The position numbers were made by a program, and so were the translations under genes. The notes under the pieces are model-generated. The model saw only the letters and a program-made list of their open reading frames with translations. It did not search any database and had not been told where the DNA came from. A stretch of 64,000 bases of DNA from NCBI GenBank assembly GCA_025201765.1, contig MU623489.1, positions 1 to 64,000 on the forward strand. Reading direction: 5' to 3'. Source of the DNA: Daldinia sp. FL1419. Lineage: Eukaryota > Ascomycota > Sordariomycetes > Xylariales > Hypoxylaceae. Positions 48,401-59,205 of the stretch are shown here, in pieces. Each line of letters opens with the position of its first letter. Position 1 is the stretch's first letter.

Positions 48401-49890
48401 TGGAATGAGGAAGACGTTTTTGGATGGTCCGGTATTATTTGAGTAGGATCCTCTAGTCGACTCACAATCCCGGCGTAGAGCATGTGGTCCTGGATAGGCT
48501 TCAATGATAGCATGGCTATTGGCGCCTCCGAAGCCGAAGGAATTCACGCTCGCTCGTGGAGAGAGCGTTTCTGGCCAAGGGATAGCCTCGCGTACAATCT
48601 CGACGTTGAAGTTTGAATTAGATATCTTTGGGTTGAGTGCTTTGAGGTTAATTGTGGGTGGGATAATACGATTCTCCATTGCGAGTATGACTTTAATCAC
48701 GCTTGTGAGACCACTAGCTGCCTCGCTGTGGCCGAGATTGGTCTTGACCGAACCGATCAATACCGGACGGCGGACATCGCGGGAAAATACTCGGGAGATT
48801 GCGTCTACCTCAATAGGGTCTCCGACCGCCGTCCCTGTACCGTGTGCTTCTACGTAGTCCGTATCATGGACCGAGAGCCCCGCGCGCGCATAGGCCTGCC
48901 TCATCACCTTTTCCTGTCCTTCAGAAGAAGGCTGCATAACACCGGGCGTTCTGCCATTGCTATTTGTGGCGGTACCGCGAATTACTCCCCTGATCGGGTC
49001 CCCATCTCTGATGGCGTCCTTAAGCCGCTTGAGAAACAATGCACCTACGCCCTCGGCGCGGCCATATCCGTCTGCTGAAGCATCAAATGTTCGGCATGTC
49101 GCGGAGTTAGAGATAATGCCAGTCTTGTTGGCCAGTGCTTGTTGCTGGGGTAGCTGAATTAGATTGGCGCCCGCCACAACGGCAGCGTTGCACTCCCTTA
49201 CATCCAGCGCAACACATGCACTATGTAGACTATATAACGAGGAACTACATCCCGTATCAGCTACAAAGCTCGGACCTTTCAAGTCGAATACGTGGCTGAT
49301 ACGATTCGCCAGCAAGGTTGGCGTAGAACCGATAGCAGTATAGCGATTGATCTGTTCTATATCCGCATGTTGCATAATAGAATAGTCGAGAGCAAAGTTG
49401 CCAACGTAACATCCAACATTCTGCCCGCTCAATTCTTCGGGGGTGACTCCAGCGCTCTCGAAGCATTCAAAGACAACTTCCAAGAGCTTCCTCTGTTGCG
49501 GATCCATGTTGATCGCTTCGACATTGCTAATGCCAAAAAACCCGTTTTCAAAGTTGCGAGGATCTTCGTTGAGGAAATAGCCACTATTTGAGTTGATTGA
49601 TCCGGGATGTTCGCGATGGGGATGATAGAATGCTGAAGCATTATATCGGGATTTCGGTACGGGACCATGCCCGGATTGCCCCTTGACAAGGAACTGCCAT
49701 AGCTTCTCTGCATCTATCGAGTCACCTGGTAAACGCCATCCTTAGAAGCGAAAACTTTAATTAGTATAATAACCATATCGAAGTGTGCTTATAGTCTCAT
49801 ACCTATCCCAACTATTGCTATCGGATCCTGTTGTTCATGGACCTTTTCGTCATTGTTTGGTAGCCTATTAGCAGGCTTTGTATGATTCAT
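42407..49890 (-). CDS. Highly reducing iterative type I polyketide synthase (KS-AT-DH-ER-KR-ACP)
   Basis: Five exons: 49890-49803, 49740-44711, 44650-43938, 43872-43704 and 43645-42407, giving about 2412 aa; all four introns are 58-65 nt. The short first exon supplies MNHTKPANRL and the join IAIVGIGWRLPGDS. KS: Cys194 in DTGCSSSL, histidines 329 (EAHGTGTAVGDP) and 367 (NLGHSEAASG). AT: GQGAQW near 560 and Ser646 in GHSSGE. DH: His982 in WLSDHRFRSTILFP, with Ser986 where the common motif has Gly, and Asp1171 in HPTVIDGMLQ. ER: HSATGGVGQAAIQLA, between about 1670 and 2000. KR: GGFGGIGSSIARWML and YCAANAYMDSFARL. ACP: Ser2358 in LGLDSM. About 400 residues between DH and ER contain no SAM-binding glycine motif, so C-methylation is probably absent. 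There is no thioesterase or reductase domain, so release must depend on another protein or occur spontaneously. Confidence 0.95.
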
Positions 49891-51191
49891 TGTGGTAGAA
49901 AACATGGAAAGTGTCAATATTTTTGAGTTGATTCGTAAGGTCGGATTTGATCCATGTAAGTCAACTAAGAATCAGCTACGGATTTGTCTCTTTATTTTTA
50001 TAAGAAAGCATGACTCCTAGGCGAGGACACTTGTTTGACCTTCGTCTCACTGTCTCTTCATTAAAATAGATCTGCAAAATTATTTGCTTACACGCCGCTA
50101 GGATTTTCTATTGTCTCCAACTGGTATATTGATATAAATTCTGTAGCACACTACGTAACCTAGGTAGAAACTCCTCACATAGCTGTCGTTTACTAGCAAG
50201 TTAAAGGGTGGAATGTACAACCACTTCACCAGTCTTTCTTTGGATCATGTAGGCTCAAACATGTTGGCCTACCTTTCCCAATGGTTACGCGCGGCTGGAT
50301 AGATCCGCACCCAACTAGATTCTAGCATTATGTACCGTATCGGTGATAACTTCAGCTCCAATAATACGTAGTAAGTGGTTGTAGTATTGAAAGTTGAAAC
50401 TGTTTTTGGATTCTTTTTCCTGGATGCTATTTAGGACTTTAGACTGATAGTATATCATGCTGACGATAGCGGCGTCTTACTTGATAAGCTCACTCCACAC
50501 CTATCTGGATTACCGACACCACAGCCTACGGTCTTCGCCCCGGGCGTTCCCCGTATGGATTGGCGTGATGATTTATCTCCTCCCGGAAGCCAATCATTAT
50601 CCTGCCCATTGTATTCGTTACCGAAGATCGGCATTTATTTACTGTAGAGAGCACGGGAGATCCTAAATCGTGTAACAGTCTCAGTCTGCCGGCGTGGGGA
50701 GCAATAGGAGTCCTCGCCCCCAAATGACCTGCACAATCCATTACGCACATATGGCTGTTTTGGTTCTCTAGATATGGGTGGAGTTGGTAAGCCGCCTCTA
50801 TATGTCGCGCTGCAAGAAAATGCATCGATCCGGTTGTCGTTAATTAGACCTATCACTCGATGTTGTAAGATCCGAAAGAAGAGCCGGATATACCTGACCA
50901 CTCGCTATGTTAAAGCCGCAACTTTACTTTTAGGGTAATCCGCCTTTGGCTGATACGTGGTTAGAGTTATGCTTAGGACGTAATCTTAGAATTACCATGT
51001 GTTGTACCTACTCTTGCAGTTGTTCATACCTCTTTCAAAGCCTTACAATCGTAATTCTTTAACATTATAACCATTACCATTCATCGTTTAAGATAACATA
51101 ATACTTTGAGACTCTGCTCTTGTCCTTTGATATTCGACTTTATCATACCTCAGGTATACGATCTTAAAAGGTCACAAATATATCCATAGCT
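49891..51191. promoter_or_regulatory. Divergent region between PKS and rhodopsin-fold membrane protein
   Basis: 1.3 kb separating two divergently transcribed cluster genes. No supported gene; a frame at 50457-50666 lacks family features. Confidence 0.5.
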
Positions 51192-52535
51192 ATGGGGGAA
51201 ACCGATCTCACCGAGACTCGTGGCCCTTTAATCCGCCGGCTCGGGATTGCCATGGCAGTTATTCCCACAGTAGCCATCTGCCTCAGGTTTTGGGCCCGTA
51301 CAATCACCAGTTCCAAGGTGAAATTCTGGTGGGATGATTGGCTGGCCCTTCTAGCTTGGGTGAGTTTAAAGACACAATAAGTTGTTAACCATCATGAAAC
51401 TGTTCACTGACAATATGAAAAACCTAGGGCTGCTGTATGGTCAACTGTGCTTTTACTCTTCGCTGCGTAGAGCTAGGCCTGGGGAAACACTTTGAAGCTT
51501 ATACTTCGAAAGAAGACGTAACAGAGCTCCTCAAACTGCTCTACTTTTCGCAAATCGTTTTCGATTTGGGAATCACTTTTGCCAAGTCATCCGTACTTCT
51601 TTTCTATTATCGAGTATTTTCTTCGCGCTCAAGGAATTTTAAAATAGCATACGGCATCACTTTTGGGCTTGTTTTGGCCTTTATCCTCTTTAAGTTGCCA
51701 GCCCAGATAGTAGCATGTGTCCCACCCGAAAAGTATTGGCACCCAGAGATGGATGGCAAGTGCGAAAATGACTATACAAACTTCGGCTTACTGTTGGCTG
51801 GTTTGCTTCTGGATGTAATTACGGACCTGATGATCCTACTTCTTCCCATGCCAATCCTGTGGCGTCTCCAGATGAGCAAAAAGAAGACACTGGGTCTGAT
51901 ACTTGCTTTCGCTACTGGCTATAGGTATGCATCAATATTTTATCATTTACTTTGTTCTCACTCTTGCTTTGGTGAAAGCTTTCGGGTGGCTAATAACTCC
52001 ACGCTGTTACAGCACTTGGGTTACGTCTTTAGGTCGACTAGCTTCCTATATTTCCACCAAGAAGCATCTAGGAGATCCAGACATTTCGTGGTATCAGCTA
52101 CCTGAGCTGTCCTGGTCGCTTGCCGAAATATCCGTATCTGTTCTATCTATTTGCATCCCAAGCTGGTTTTATCTTTTGAAGCGCTTGTCGCGAGGCGGTG
52201 TAATATCTCTTTTTAGCACACGCGATTTATCTGTTGGTTCCGGGAAAAATACTAAAGTATTCACCAACTGGAGGGTTATGGGGTATCGGCTGCCAAGTGC
52301 CAGTGAAAGCTTTCCTCAATCTAAGCAGTCCTATAACACTGGTAGCTCTACTGAGGTACCCCTTACCCATCTCGACAATGTTTCTAACACCGGCAGAATT
52401 GAAGCGGATCCAACGGCTGTGGTAGCAACTGGTGAGGACTCTGACAGGATATATGTCGTCAACGATGTTACATTGACTTACATCAAAGGTGGACAACAGA
52501 CGAAGATAGCTGGGGGCTCCTCTGGGTCAGTGTAG
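51192..52535 (+). CDS. PTH11-like seven-helix membrane protein (fungal rhodopsin-fold domain)
   Basis: Exons 51192-51359, 51428-51924 and 52013-52535, with introns of 68 and 88 nt, give 395 aa. It shows the family order: RLGIAMAVIPTVAICLRFWAR (helix 1), KFWWDDWLALLAW, LGLGKH, SSVLLFYYRVF, CENDYTNFGLLLAG followed by DLMILLLPMPILWRLQM, and ELSWSLAEISVSVLSICIP. A soluble Ser/Thr-rich tail of about 110 residues ends the protein. Relatives are orphan receptor-like proteins of the plasma membrane and often lie in or near secondary-metabolite clusters; ligands are unknown. The third exon was chosen because it restores STWVTSLGRLASYI in frame. Confidence 0.85.
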
Positions 52536-54199
52536 CCATATAAACACGTCAGGAATAACTTTGAAGTTAGTAAGAAGTCGCTTTAGAGCCATATAAATAC
52601 TAATTTGTACTTGATCGTTGGATAATATAGATGGATAGCCTACACTTTAGTCTTACAAATCCCGTAGCAGCAGTTACGGCCTACCTCCTCAGCGCCTATA
52701 TTCCTACATATATTTATCCACCTAGGTACCTAGGTAGGTAGGTAGGTAGCTTAGTTGTTCAGCGCGCTGCTAGGCCCGTTGGTCGAAAGGCCTTGGATAT
52801 CTACCTTAGCTAGCTTGATAACTGGTAAAAGGATGCCAATGATCTTGTTAACGTCCGAAGGGCGTGTGTATTACTTAGGTACCTACCTACCTACCTAGGT
52901 ATCTAGCTAGCGTACACAGTGACACCCAGAGGCGGATACATAAAGATAAACCCTCCTTACCAACGCATTAATAAACAATAGCCAATAATAATATTTAATA
53001 TATAATAATTAAGTTCAGTACCATTATTTTTATCAATTTTCTTTACTATGAAACTATTAACTCACTAATAATCTTGAATCTCATCACTTAAGACCTCTTT
53101 CTGCCGGGCTAGCTACAGGTAGGATCCGGAAGGAACCGTGCTTGTATTGGGGAAAACCTTGCCACTGCGATCGCGTAATCCCTCCGAAATCGTACTTATC
53201 TCCGTGGGCTATTCGTAACTCACGTTGCAGTGGATGGTAGTACCGCTTTTTGGGGCTTTATCACATTTTCTGTTCTGTATTTATGGTGTGTACCTATATA
53301 TGTGCGTGAAATGTTTAGGTACGATACCTAAGGTACCTACCTAGGTACTTAAAAAAGTATAGAAGTGCTTATATTTCGTGATATTTTGGATTAATTTACA
53401 ATAATGGATTATCTTCTAAAGAAAAAAATATATACAATATTTACGAGCTTATCTGATCTACTAAATACATCGTATTAAACAATTCTTATTTAATTAGGTA
53501 TGGATATAGTTATAATTAGGTATGTTGTACGAGATATTTGGTGAACCCAGATGGATGGAATTTAGAGACCAAATTGACTCAAGTATAGTACAGGAAAGGG
53601 TGTTAATAGAACCCCCATTTTAAATGACTACCTGGGTAGAGTACATGTAAATAAAGTCCTAATGGACTGACTCGCATTACATGCCGGTAGCCAGTGGCTC
53701 ACACTAGGGCCAATCCTACAGGACAAAGGACATGACGCTGTTGGAACTCACTTATGCAAGGGAATGTGCCGTGTGCCTCACCTAATAGATCGAGATGGAG
53801 CGCCTATGAATAAATCCCCTGTTATTCCAAGATGGTGCCCAAGGCGCAGTCTCGTGCACTTCCGACAAGGCCGGGTTTGTAATACAAAGTCTACAACAAA
53901 CAAATATTGGGGGCGAATGCAGCCGAATAGACCAACGAGATGATATACCCGGTCCTGTGTTACAAGAGCTGCATAGGGCTTGCGCGTCGGCGAAGGTCAT
54001 TTATTAGACGCCATGTCAGCAAATAGCTATATCGCTTTACACTCCCTTTGTTCATTTATCATTTTCAACCCCTCCCTAGGACTTTCGTGGAACCGACTAT
54101 CTTCTGCATTTTCCTTTGCTTTTATAGACATTCAAGAATCGGTCGGTCTCCAGATGCTGTATTTGGCTTAACTTTACTTATTAGCAATATCTTTCAAAT
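52536..54199. other. Gene-free AT-rich stretch
   Basis: Holds the inverted GGTA repeats, a further ACCTAAGGTACCTACCTAGG run at 53325-53345 and AT-rich tracts (52970-53060, 53390-53530). The short frames at 53782-54171 have no recognisable content. Confidence 0.55.
52721..52910. repeat. ACCTAGGTA/GGTAGGTA inverted repeat pair
   Basis: CCTAGGTACCTAGGTAGGTA with further GGTA units (52721-52749) faces a reverse-complement counterpart (52873-52910, TACCTACCTACCTAGGTA) across about 125 bp. Similar words recur at many places in the window. Confidence 0.75.
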
Positions 54200-55255
54200 A
54201 TGGATGTCCATGGTGTAACTTTGGTTGTTGGTGCCGGTATGTAGAGAAAGACCCTAACTAATTCCATCTTATAAATATAATAGCAGCTAAAAAGATGAAT
54301 AGGAAGCGGAATAGGCCTTGAGACTGCCCTGACGTTTGCAGAAAGGGGCGCGCAAGTTGTTGTGTTTGCGGACCTGAACTTTCCGGCTGCTTCCGAAGCT
54401 TCGGAGAAGAGCAAGTCAATAGCAACAGCGGCAAATTACCGGACGTTGGCTATAGCGGTCGACGTCCGAGACAGAACGTCTGTGAAGGCTATGGTAGATA
54501 CGGTCAAGAATCAGTTCTCTAGGATTGATTACGCGATCAACACTGCAGGGGTTGGTATATCACCTATCGCTTTACGCGCATGCTTACGCGACATTAATGC
54601 CCCAAATATGAATTCAGCCTTTCTCATATACTACTGCAGATCCCATTGCAAAATGAGAGCAATACGCAGAGCGTTACTGACTCTCATTATGACGCTTTAC
54701 ACGACGTGAACGCCAAAGGCATTCTGCATTGCCTCCAAGAGGAAATTCTCGCCATGAAGGACCAGGAGCCAGCTTATGTTGAAGGACGCAACGGCCGCCG
54801 AAGCATAGGTCGAGGTTCTATCATAAGCGTTACCTCCTTATCATCGGTTGTTGGCTCACCTAATTCTATACCTTACACCGCGAGCAAATTTGCTGCGAGG
54901 GGTATAATAAAGACGGCTGGTAAGGATAACCATTCTTACATCTGACATTACCCCGACTCCGGCGAATTACGTACATATGTTAATCTCAGAACTTTTAGCA
55001 ATCGAGAATATGAGAAATAATATCCGGATCAACGAAGTCTGCCCTGGATATACAGACACGCCATTGATGCGAACCGCCATGGAGTTTAAGCCTGTGATAG
55101 CCGATATCCTCAGTAAAGCCATGCCCTTGGGACGAGCAGCGGCCCCCGAAGAAATTGCGAATGTAATCCATTTTCTAGCTGGCCCTGGAGCGAGCTTTGT
55201 CAACGGCCAAACAGTAGTAGTTGACTCTGGAGTATCTATTACCGTTGGAGGTTAA
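54200..55255 (+). CDS. Short-chain dehydrogenase/reductase
   Basis: Four exons: 54200-54236, 54303-54550, 54640-54919 and 54990-55255, giving 276 aa. Spliced motifs: VVGAGSGIGLETAL (cofactor loop, split by intron 1), INTAG in place of the usual NNAG, SVTSLSSVVG with the catalytic Ser, PYTASKFAARG with Tyr and Lys, and NEVCPGYTDTPLM. The second intron (89 nt) uses an uncommon GTTGGT donor, the only one that keeps INTAG joined to IPLQNESN. The end GASFVNGQTVVVDSGVSITV is typical of classical SDRs. It would reduce a ketone or oxidise an alcohol with NAD(P). Position suggests a polyketide-tailoring role (inference). Confidence 0.88.
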
Positions 55256-55844
55256 GAACAGGACTTATGTAGAGTTCCGTCGTGTTCCCAGGTACTGTTA
55301 ACGGCATGGTTAGGTTGCCAAATGTCTGGGAATATAATATTCCTATAATTTGGCAGAAGATAGTGATGTGTAATAGGTATCTACCTACCTTTTAGGTATA
55401 CGCTAGCAATGAATTCGCAGACCGTTCGCAAGCCTAATGAGTGAAAATGAAATTTATAAGTGATTTCTTCGATAAAATTAGGGAGTACCTATACCTATAT
55501 ATATCTAAAAGCATAGAGATGCGAAGCGTAGGAATATCTTCAAATAACTACATCCTATACCAACCTAAGATGCTAGATGGGATAGAATAGGGGGCAGGAT
55601 TAGCTTAGTTGTAGGATCCTAGTGCTGCTCTTAGGCCGGTTTCATTACGTCATAAAATCCAGTAATTCAATCGTCATTATTTATTTCCAACCGAGAATAT
55701 AAATACGAAAAGTACGAATATTTCAAACAAGACCAGGCCAATTATTTCTAATAAATAATCCAAAAACCATCCAATACACCAAGTCTACCGCTTTGCGTTT
55801 TATACCTTCAACGGCACTGCAACATATCCCCAGCAGCGCTAGAG
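55256..55844. other. Intergenic region
   Basis: Contains a TATCTACCTACCTTTTAGGTA repeat near 55377-55398; otherwise nothing recognised. Confidence 0.5.
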
Positions 55845-56318
55845 ATGTTCTTACAGCTTCTTCACCTCGCCCAAGCCGCGCTGGCGGCGTACGGCGGCAA
55901 GCAGTCCTATATCGCCATCACCAACCTCCAAAAATACGAGAACGCAACCAAGAAGCTCGCCAAAGTATCCAGCGAGGCCGAGCGTCAGCGCCAGAAAACA
56001 TACGCCACGCAGACTACCGGCGTTGTCACGCTATTGTTCTCATTTTTCATGTCGGGGCTACTCTCTCGTCAGGGCTCGACGTATGGCTTTTTGCCGCGAT
56101 ACCTCGCTCCGGTGGCGACCATCGCCGCTATCTACTTTGCGAGAGAACATATCCGGGGTTTCTGGGCGGGAAAGGCGCCTGGGATTAAGGGTAGCTTACC
56201 GAAGATGGGCGATTATGAAGAGGCAGAGAGGAGAACTCATGAACTGCTCAAGACGTTGGAGTTATTAATGCTTAGCTGGATTGCTACATTGGTTCTAGCT
56301 GTTTTGATAGGATACTAA
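55845..56318 (+). CDS. Small membrane protein of unknown function (157 aa)
   Basis: Single-exon frame starting MFLQLLHLAQAALAAYGGK. A charged helical stretch (NATKKLAKVSSEAERQRQK) is followed by three hydrophobic segments: TTGVVTLLFSFFMSGLLS, YLAPVATIAAIYFA and LLMLSWIATLVLAVLIGY at the C-terminus. The leader is well formed and the codons are coding-like. I do not recognise the family. It may be a housekeeping organelle-membrane protein that happens to lie within the cluster region. Confidence 0.65.
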   Translation: MFLQLLHLAQAALAAYGGKQSYIAITNLQKYENATKKLAKVSSEAERQRQKTYATQTTGVVTLLFSFFMSGLLSRQGSTYGFLPRYLAPVATIAAIYFAREHIRGFWAGKAPGIKGSLPKMGDYEEAERRTHELLKTLELLMLSWIATLVLAVLIGY

Positions 56319-56559
56319 ATGTCATTGCAGGTCTCGAATTTGAAGTGTAAGTACACAATAAAAGAAATCGGCCTCGAAGTGGGTGGTCCCTTTGAATGAG
56401 AGGAGGTGGATAAGCTAGCTAGGGATGACTTCACAACCATACAAGGAATTTACGAACAATAAGGCGATATAGGGGAAATACCTCTGGATGTCAAATCTAA
56501 CTATATAATAAAAAGTGTATAGCATATATTTGCCTGTGTATAACTCCCCGTACGTGACT

Positions 56560-58121
56560 CTAACACAACGGCGTAATCTTCCCAGCCTTGAGTTCATCCG
56601 AAACCAACACCGAAACTTCACCCCAGCGCTCAATCGTATCTGCTTCCGCATCAAACGCGTATAACCACCTATTACGCATCTTTACACTTTCGGGGTCAAT
56701 CTCTACGCCCTCGTCCACGTTCTTTAGAGCGTTATGCCAGCGGTCTCTCAGATCCTCCCCGTTTGTTTGGCTCGCCCTAGTCCTCGCGAATCGTAGCTTC
56801 TCGTAGCATCTTGTCTATCAACGAGTAAATTACGTCAGTAAATCGTCTCAATGGCGGGGCGGAAATTGCGGGAATTTTCTTACGGCTAGAGGAATGTTGT
56901 CCTTCCCAGCTAATTTCAGACAAACCGCAAGCACGCCGGCGCTTTCTGTTGCTTGGCTCGCGCCCTGTGCGCTTGTCGGCAAATGGGGATGGCAACTATC
57001 TCCCAACAGCGCAATTCTATGGCTCCTGGATACCCAGGTAGGGAGAGGGTCTCTGTAGCAGATTTCTTGAATTCGAAGGTATTAGCTAGATGCCATAGTA
57101 CGATCGTGTTGGGGTGATATTTACTCCAATCTAGACAAGATTCTGTTTTCTCAACAGCAGCGCGTATGCGTGGATCTAAGTCTTCCAAGGACTTCTTGAC
57201 TTCATCCATATTTCCCTCTTGAAACCACGACTCCTTGATCACCATGTCAGCTTCATGAGATAGCTTGCGAGTTACAATCCAGTTAAACTCGTCTCCACCC
57301 CGAAGAGTATTTTGAACAAGATGCGTATCCTCTCCAATCCTGGATTATTGTTTTTAGTATACGCTTCAGGATAACTTGGCATTACGAAAAATCTTTTGGG
57401 ACATACCAAATATTAACACAGTCGTGGTCGACAAATTCTCGACATAAGGGGTCTTCTCGTAGGTGCTTCCCTGGGAAATATGCTCGGTAGCATGAGTACC
57501 CGCTACTTTTTGGAGCGTCTTCGAATCCCAATACAAGCTCTCGCGCACGAGATTTAATACCATCGGCACCCACGATGAGATCTGCCACAAGTTCTGTGCC
57601 GTCAGCGAATATTATGCTGGGTTTCGACTCATCGTATGCGACAACCTCCTTGCCCATCTGGATCTCTATGCCGGCGTCTTTAACAGCTTGGATAAAGGCT
57701 TCGTGATAGTCCCCACGATGCCCAATATATCCTGCCATATCCATCAACGGTTGCTGTGCCAGAATTTTACCATCGTGCCAGCGGCGAATTTGCATATCAG
57801 GGGCTTGGTTCCCGATGCTAGTCAACTTGTGATAGAGAGACTTGCCTCCCCACCGTTCAAGTAGCTTAAGTGCATTTTCTCCTAGTCCTAGCGAGTCGCC
57901 CAGCCGTCGGAATGCCCTTAGCTTCTCATACACAATTACGTCGTGCCCGTGATGTTTAAGGGCCAGTGCGCAGGCGCATCCGCCAAGACCAGCGCCGATA
58001 ACAATAACTTATAATTAGTTCATTTAGCAACTGCATTAATATCGGAAAACCTGTGGCAGAACTGAGTTGATTTGGTTAACTCACCTTTGATAGGGTCCTT
58101 TTCCATACCGTTTATAGTCAT
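56560..58121 (-). CDS. FAD-dependent monooxygenase, salicylate-hydroxylase-like
   Basis: Five exons: 58121-58085, 58007-57407, 57339-57125, 57065-56884 and 56814-56560, giving 429 aa, normal for group A flavin monooxygenases. VIVIGAGLGGCACALAL (residues 13-29) binds the ADP part of FAD. VADLIVGADGIKSRARE is the DG motif. LLGDSCHPHLPTSAQGASQA is the GD motif, and TRCYEKLRFARTRASQ with the C-terminal RNRWLYAFDAEADT are shared with fungal salicylate hydroxylase relatives. Each splice was fixed by restoring these motifs. There is no membrane anchor. It would hydroxylate, decarboxylatively or not, a phenolic or enolic substrate with NAD(P)H and O2, presumably a cluster intermediate. Confidence 0.9.
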
Positions 58122-59205
58122 GATGGGAAAGGTCTGCTACCATATATAGTATTATACCACTAGGTTTAAATTCGGTGGATTTTGGGGATGGGTACGATTC
58201 GGCGGGACAAGCCTTCATGGAAATCCGGGGGTCTCCATATCTAGAGCCAGAATTGGCCGGCTACAATGACGATTCTCTTTTTTTCATGCCGGAAGGGGGC
58301 ATCAGCAGATTTCCCGCCAAGAGGCCGCCAATAACAACCCAGATACGTCGAGCTACTCCTATTCTGCCATGGCAGATTGTATCGATGCGACGGTACATGG
58401 TTTTCGACCCACATCCCCGGGTTTTTATCTTATATATCTTCAAACTGTTATGGGTGCCCCAGCTTACGAAGAAGGGAACCCAGAAAGATCCCTGCCTCTG
58501 ATATGTGGCGGGCTGACCCCTCTCCGGGAATGTAGATGCCGCGACGGTAGCCGAAGCCGCCATGTGGATTGTTAAATTGATAAGTCGCCAGGTAGCCTCT
58601 TTACTGATCCTATCAACTATTATTAGGGTTGGCTATTCGAGTAAGTATCGATATTCTTTCCACTTGTAAGATCATAACCTAAATTGGAACGTGTAAAAGA
58701 GAAATGCTGACGCATCATAAATTCGAACGAAGAAATATGCCAGCGCCCAACGTCTAGAGCGTGTTGAAGACAGTTGGCTAATATGCATATGTTGCAACGG
58801 CGACTCTGATATGACCCGGATTGTGTATCTCGGAAAACGTCCGATAGGACAATCGACATTATCCCCAAAATAATATGCTACATGCCTTCGGTAGCATAAG
58901 ATCGATTTATGTAATTGAGCATTTCAATTAGACATTGCACAGGTAGGAGGAGCGATGAGACGCTCAATTCACCGGACATATCTGCCGAGCGTTCCCCAAT
59001 TCTAACCCCGCCTGTATCCTCACATAGTGCAGCTCGGTGTTGGAGAACTTAGAATAGTATTGGTAGTGAGCCTTGAGAGAATTTGAATAAGAAGTTGAGA
59101 TTCGAAGGTAGGTAGCTAGCTAGGTAGTTAGCATATTAAACTTAATTGGGTTCTCTAAAAATTAAAGAGTGATTATTTTGTAGGTTGAGAAGTCTCGTTA
59201 TTAGC
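58122..59205. promoter_or_regulatory. Divergent region between monooxygenase and VAO-type oxidase
   Basis: 1.1 kb between divergent genes. An open frame at 58175-58501 has no recognisable content. GGTAGGTAGCTAGCTAGGTA repeats occur at 59107-59127, just upstream of the oxidase. Confidence 0.5.

Noticed and set aside
58175..58501. Open frame of 108 codons between the monooxygenase and the VAO-type oxidase
   Set aside because: No recognisable domain; lies in the divergent promoter region and is probably chance.
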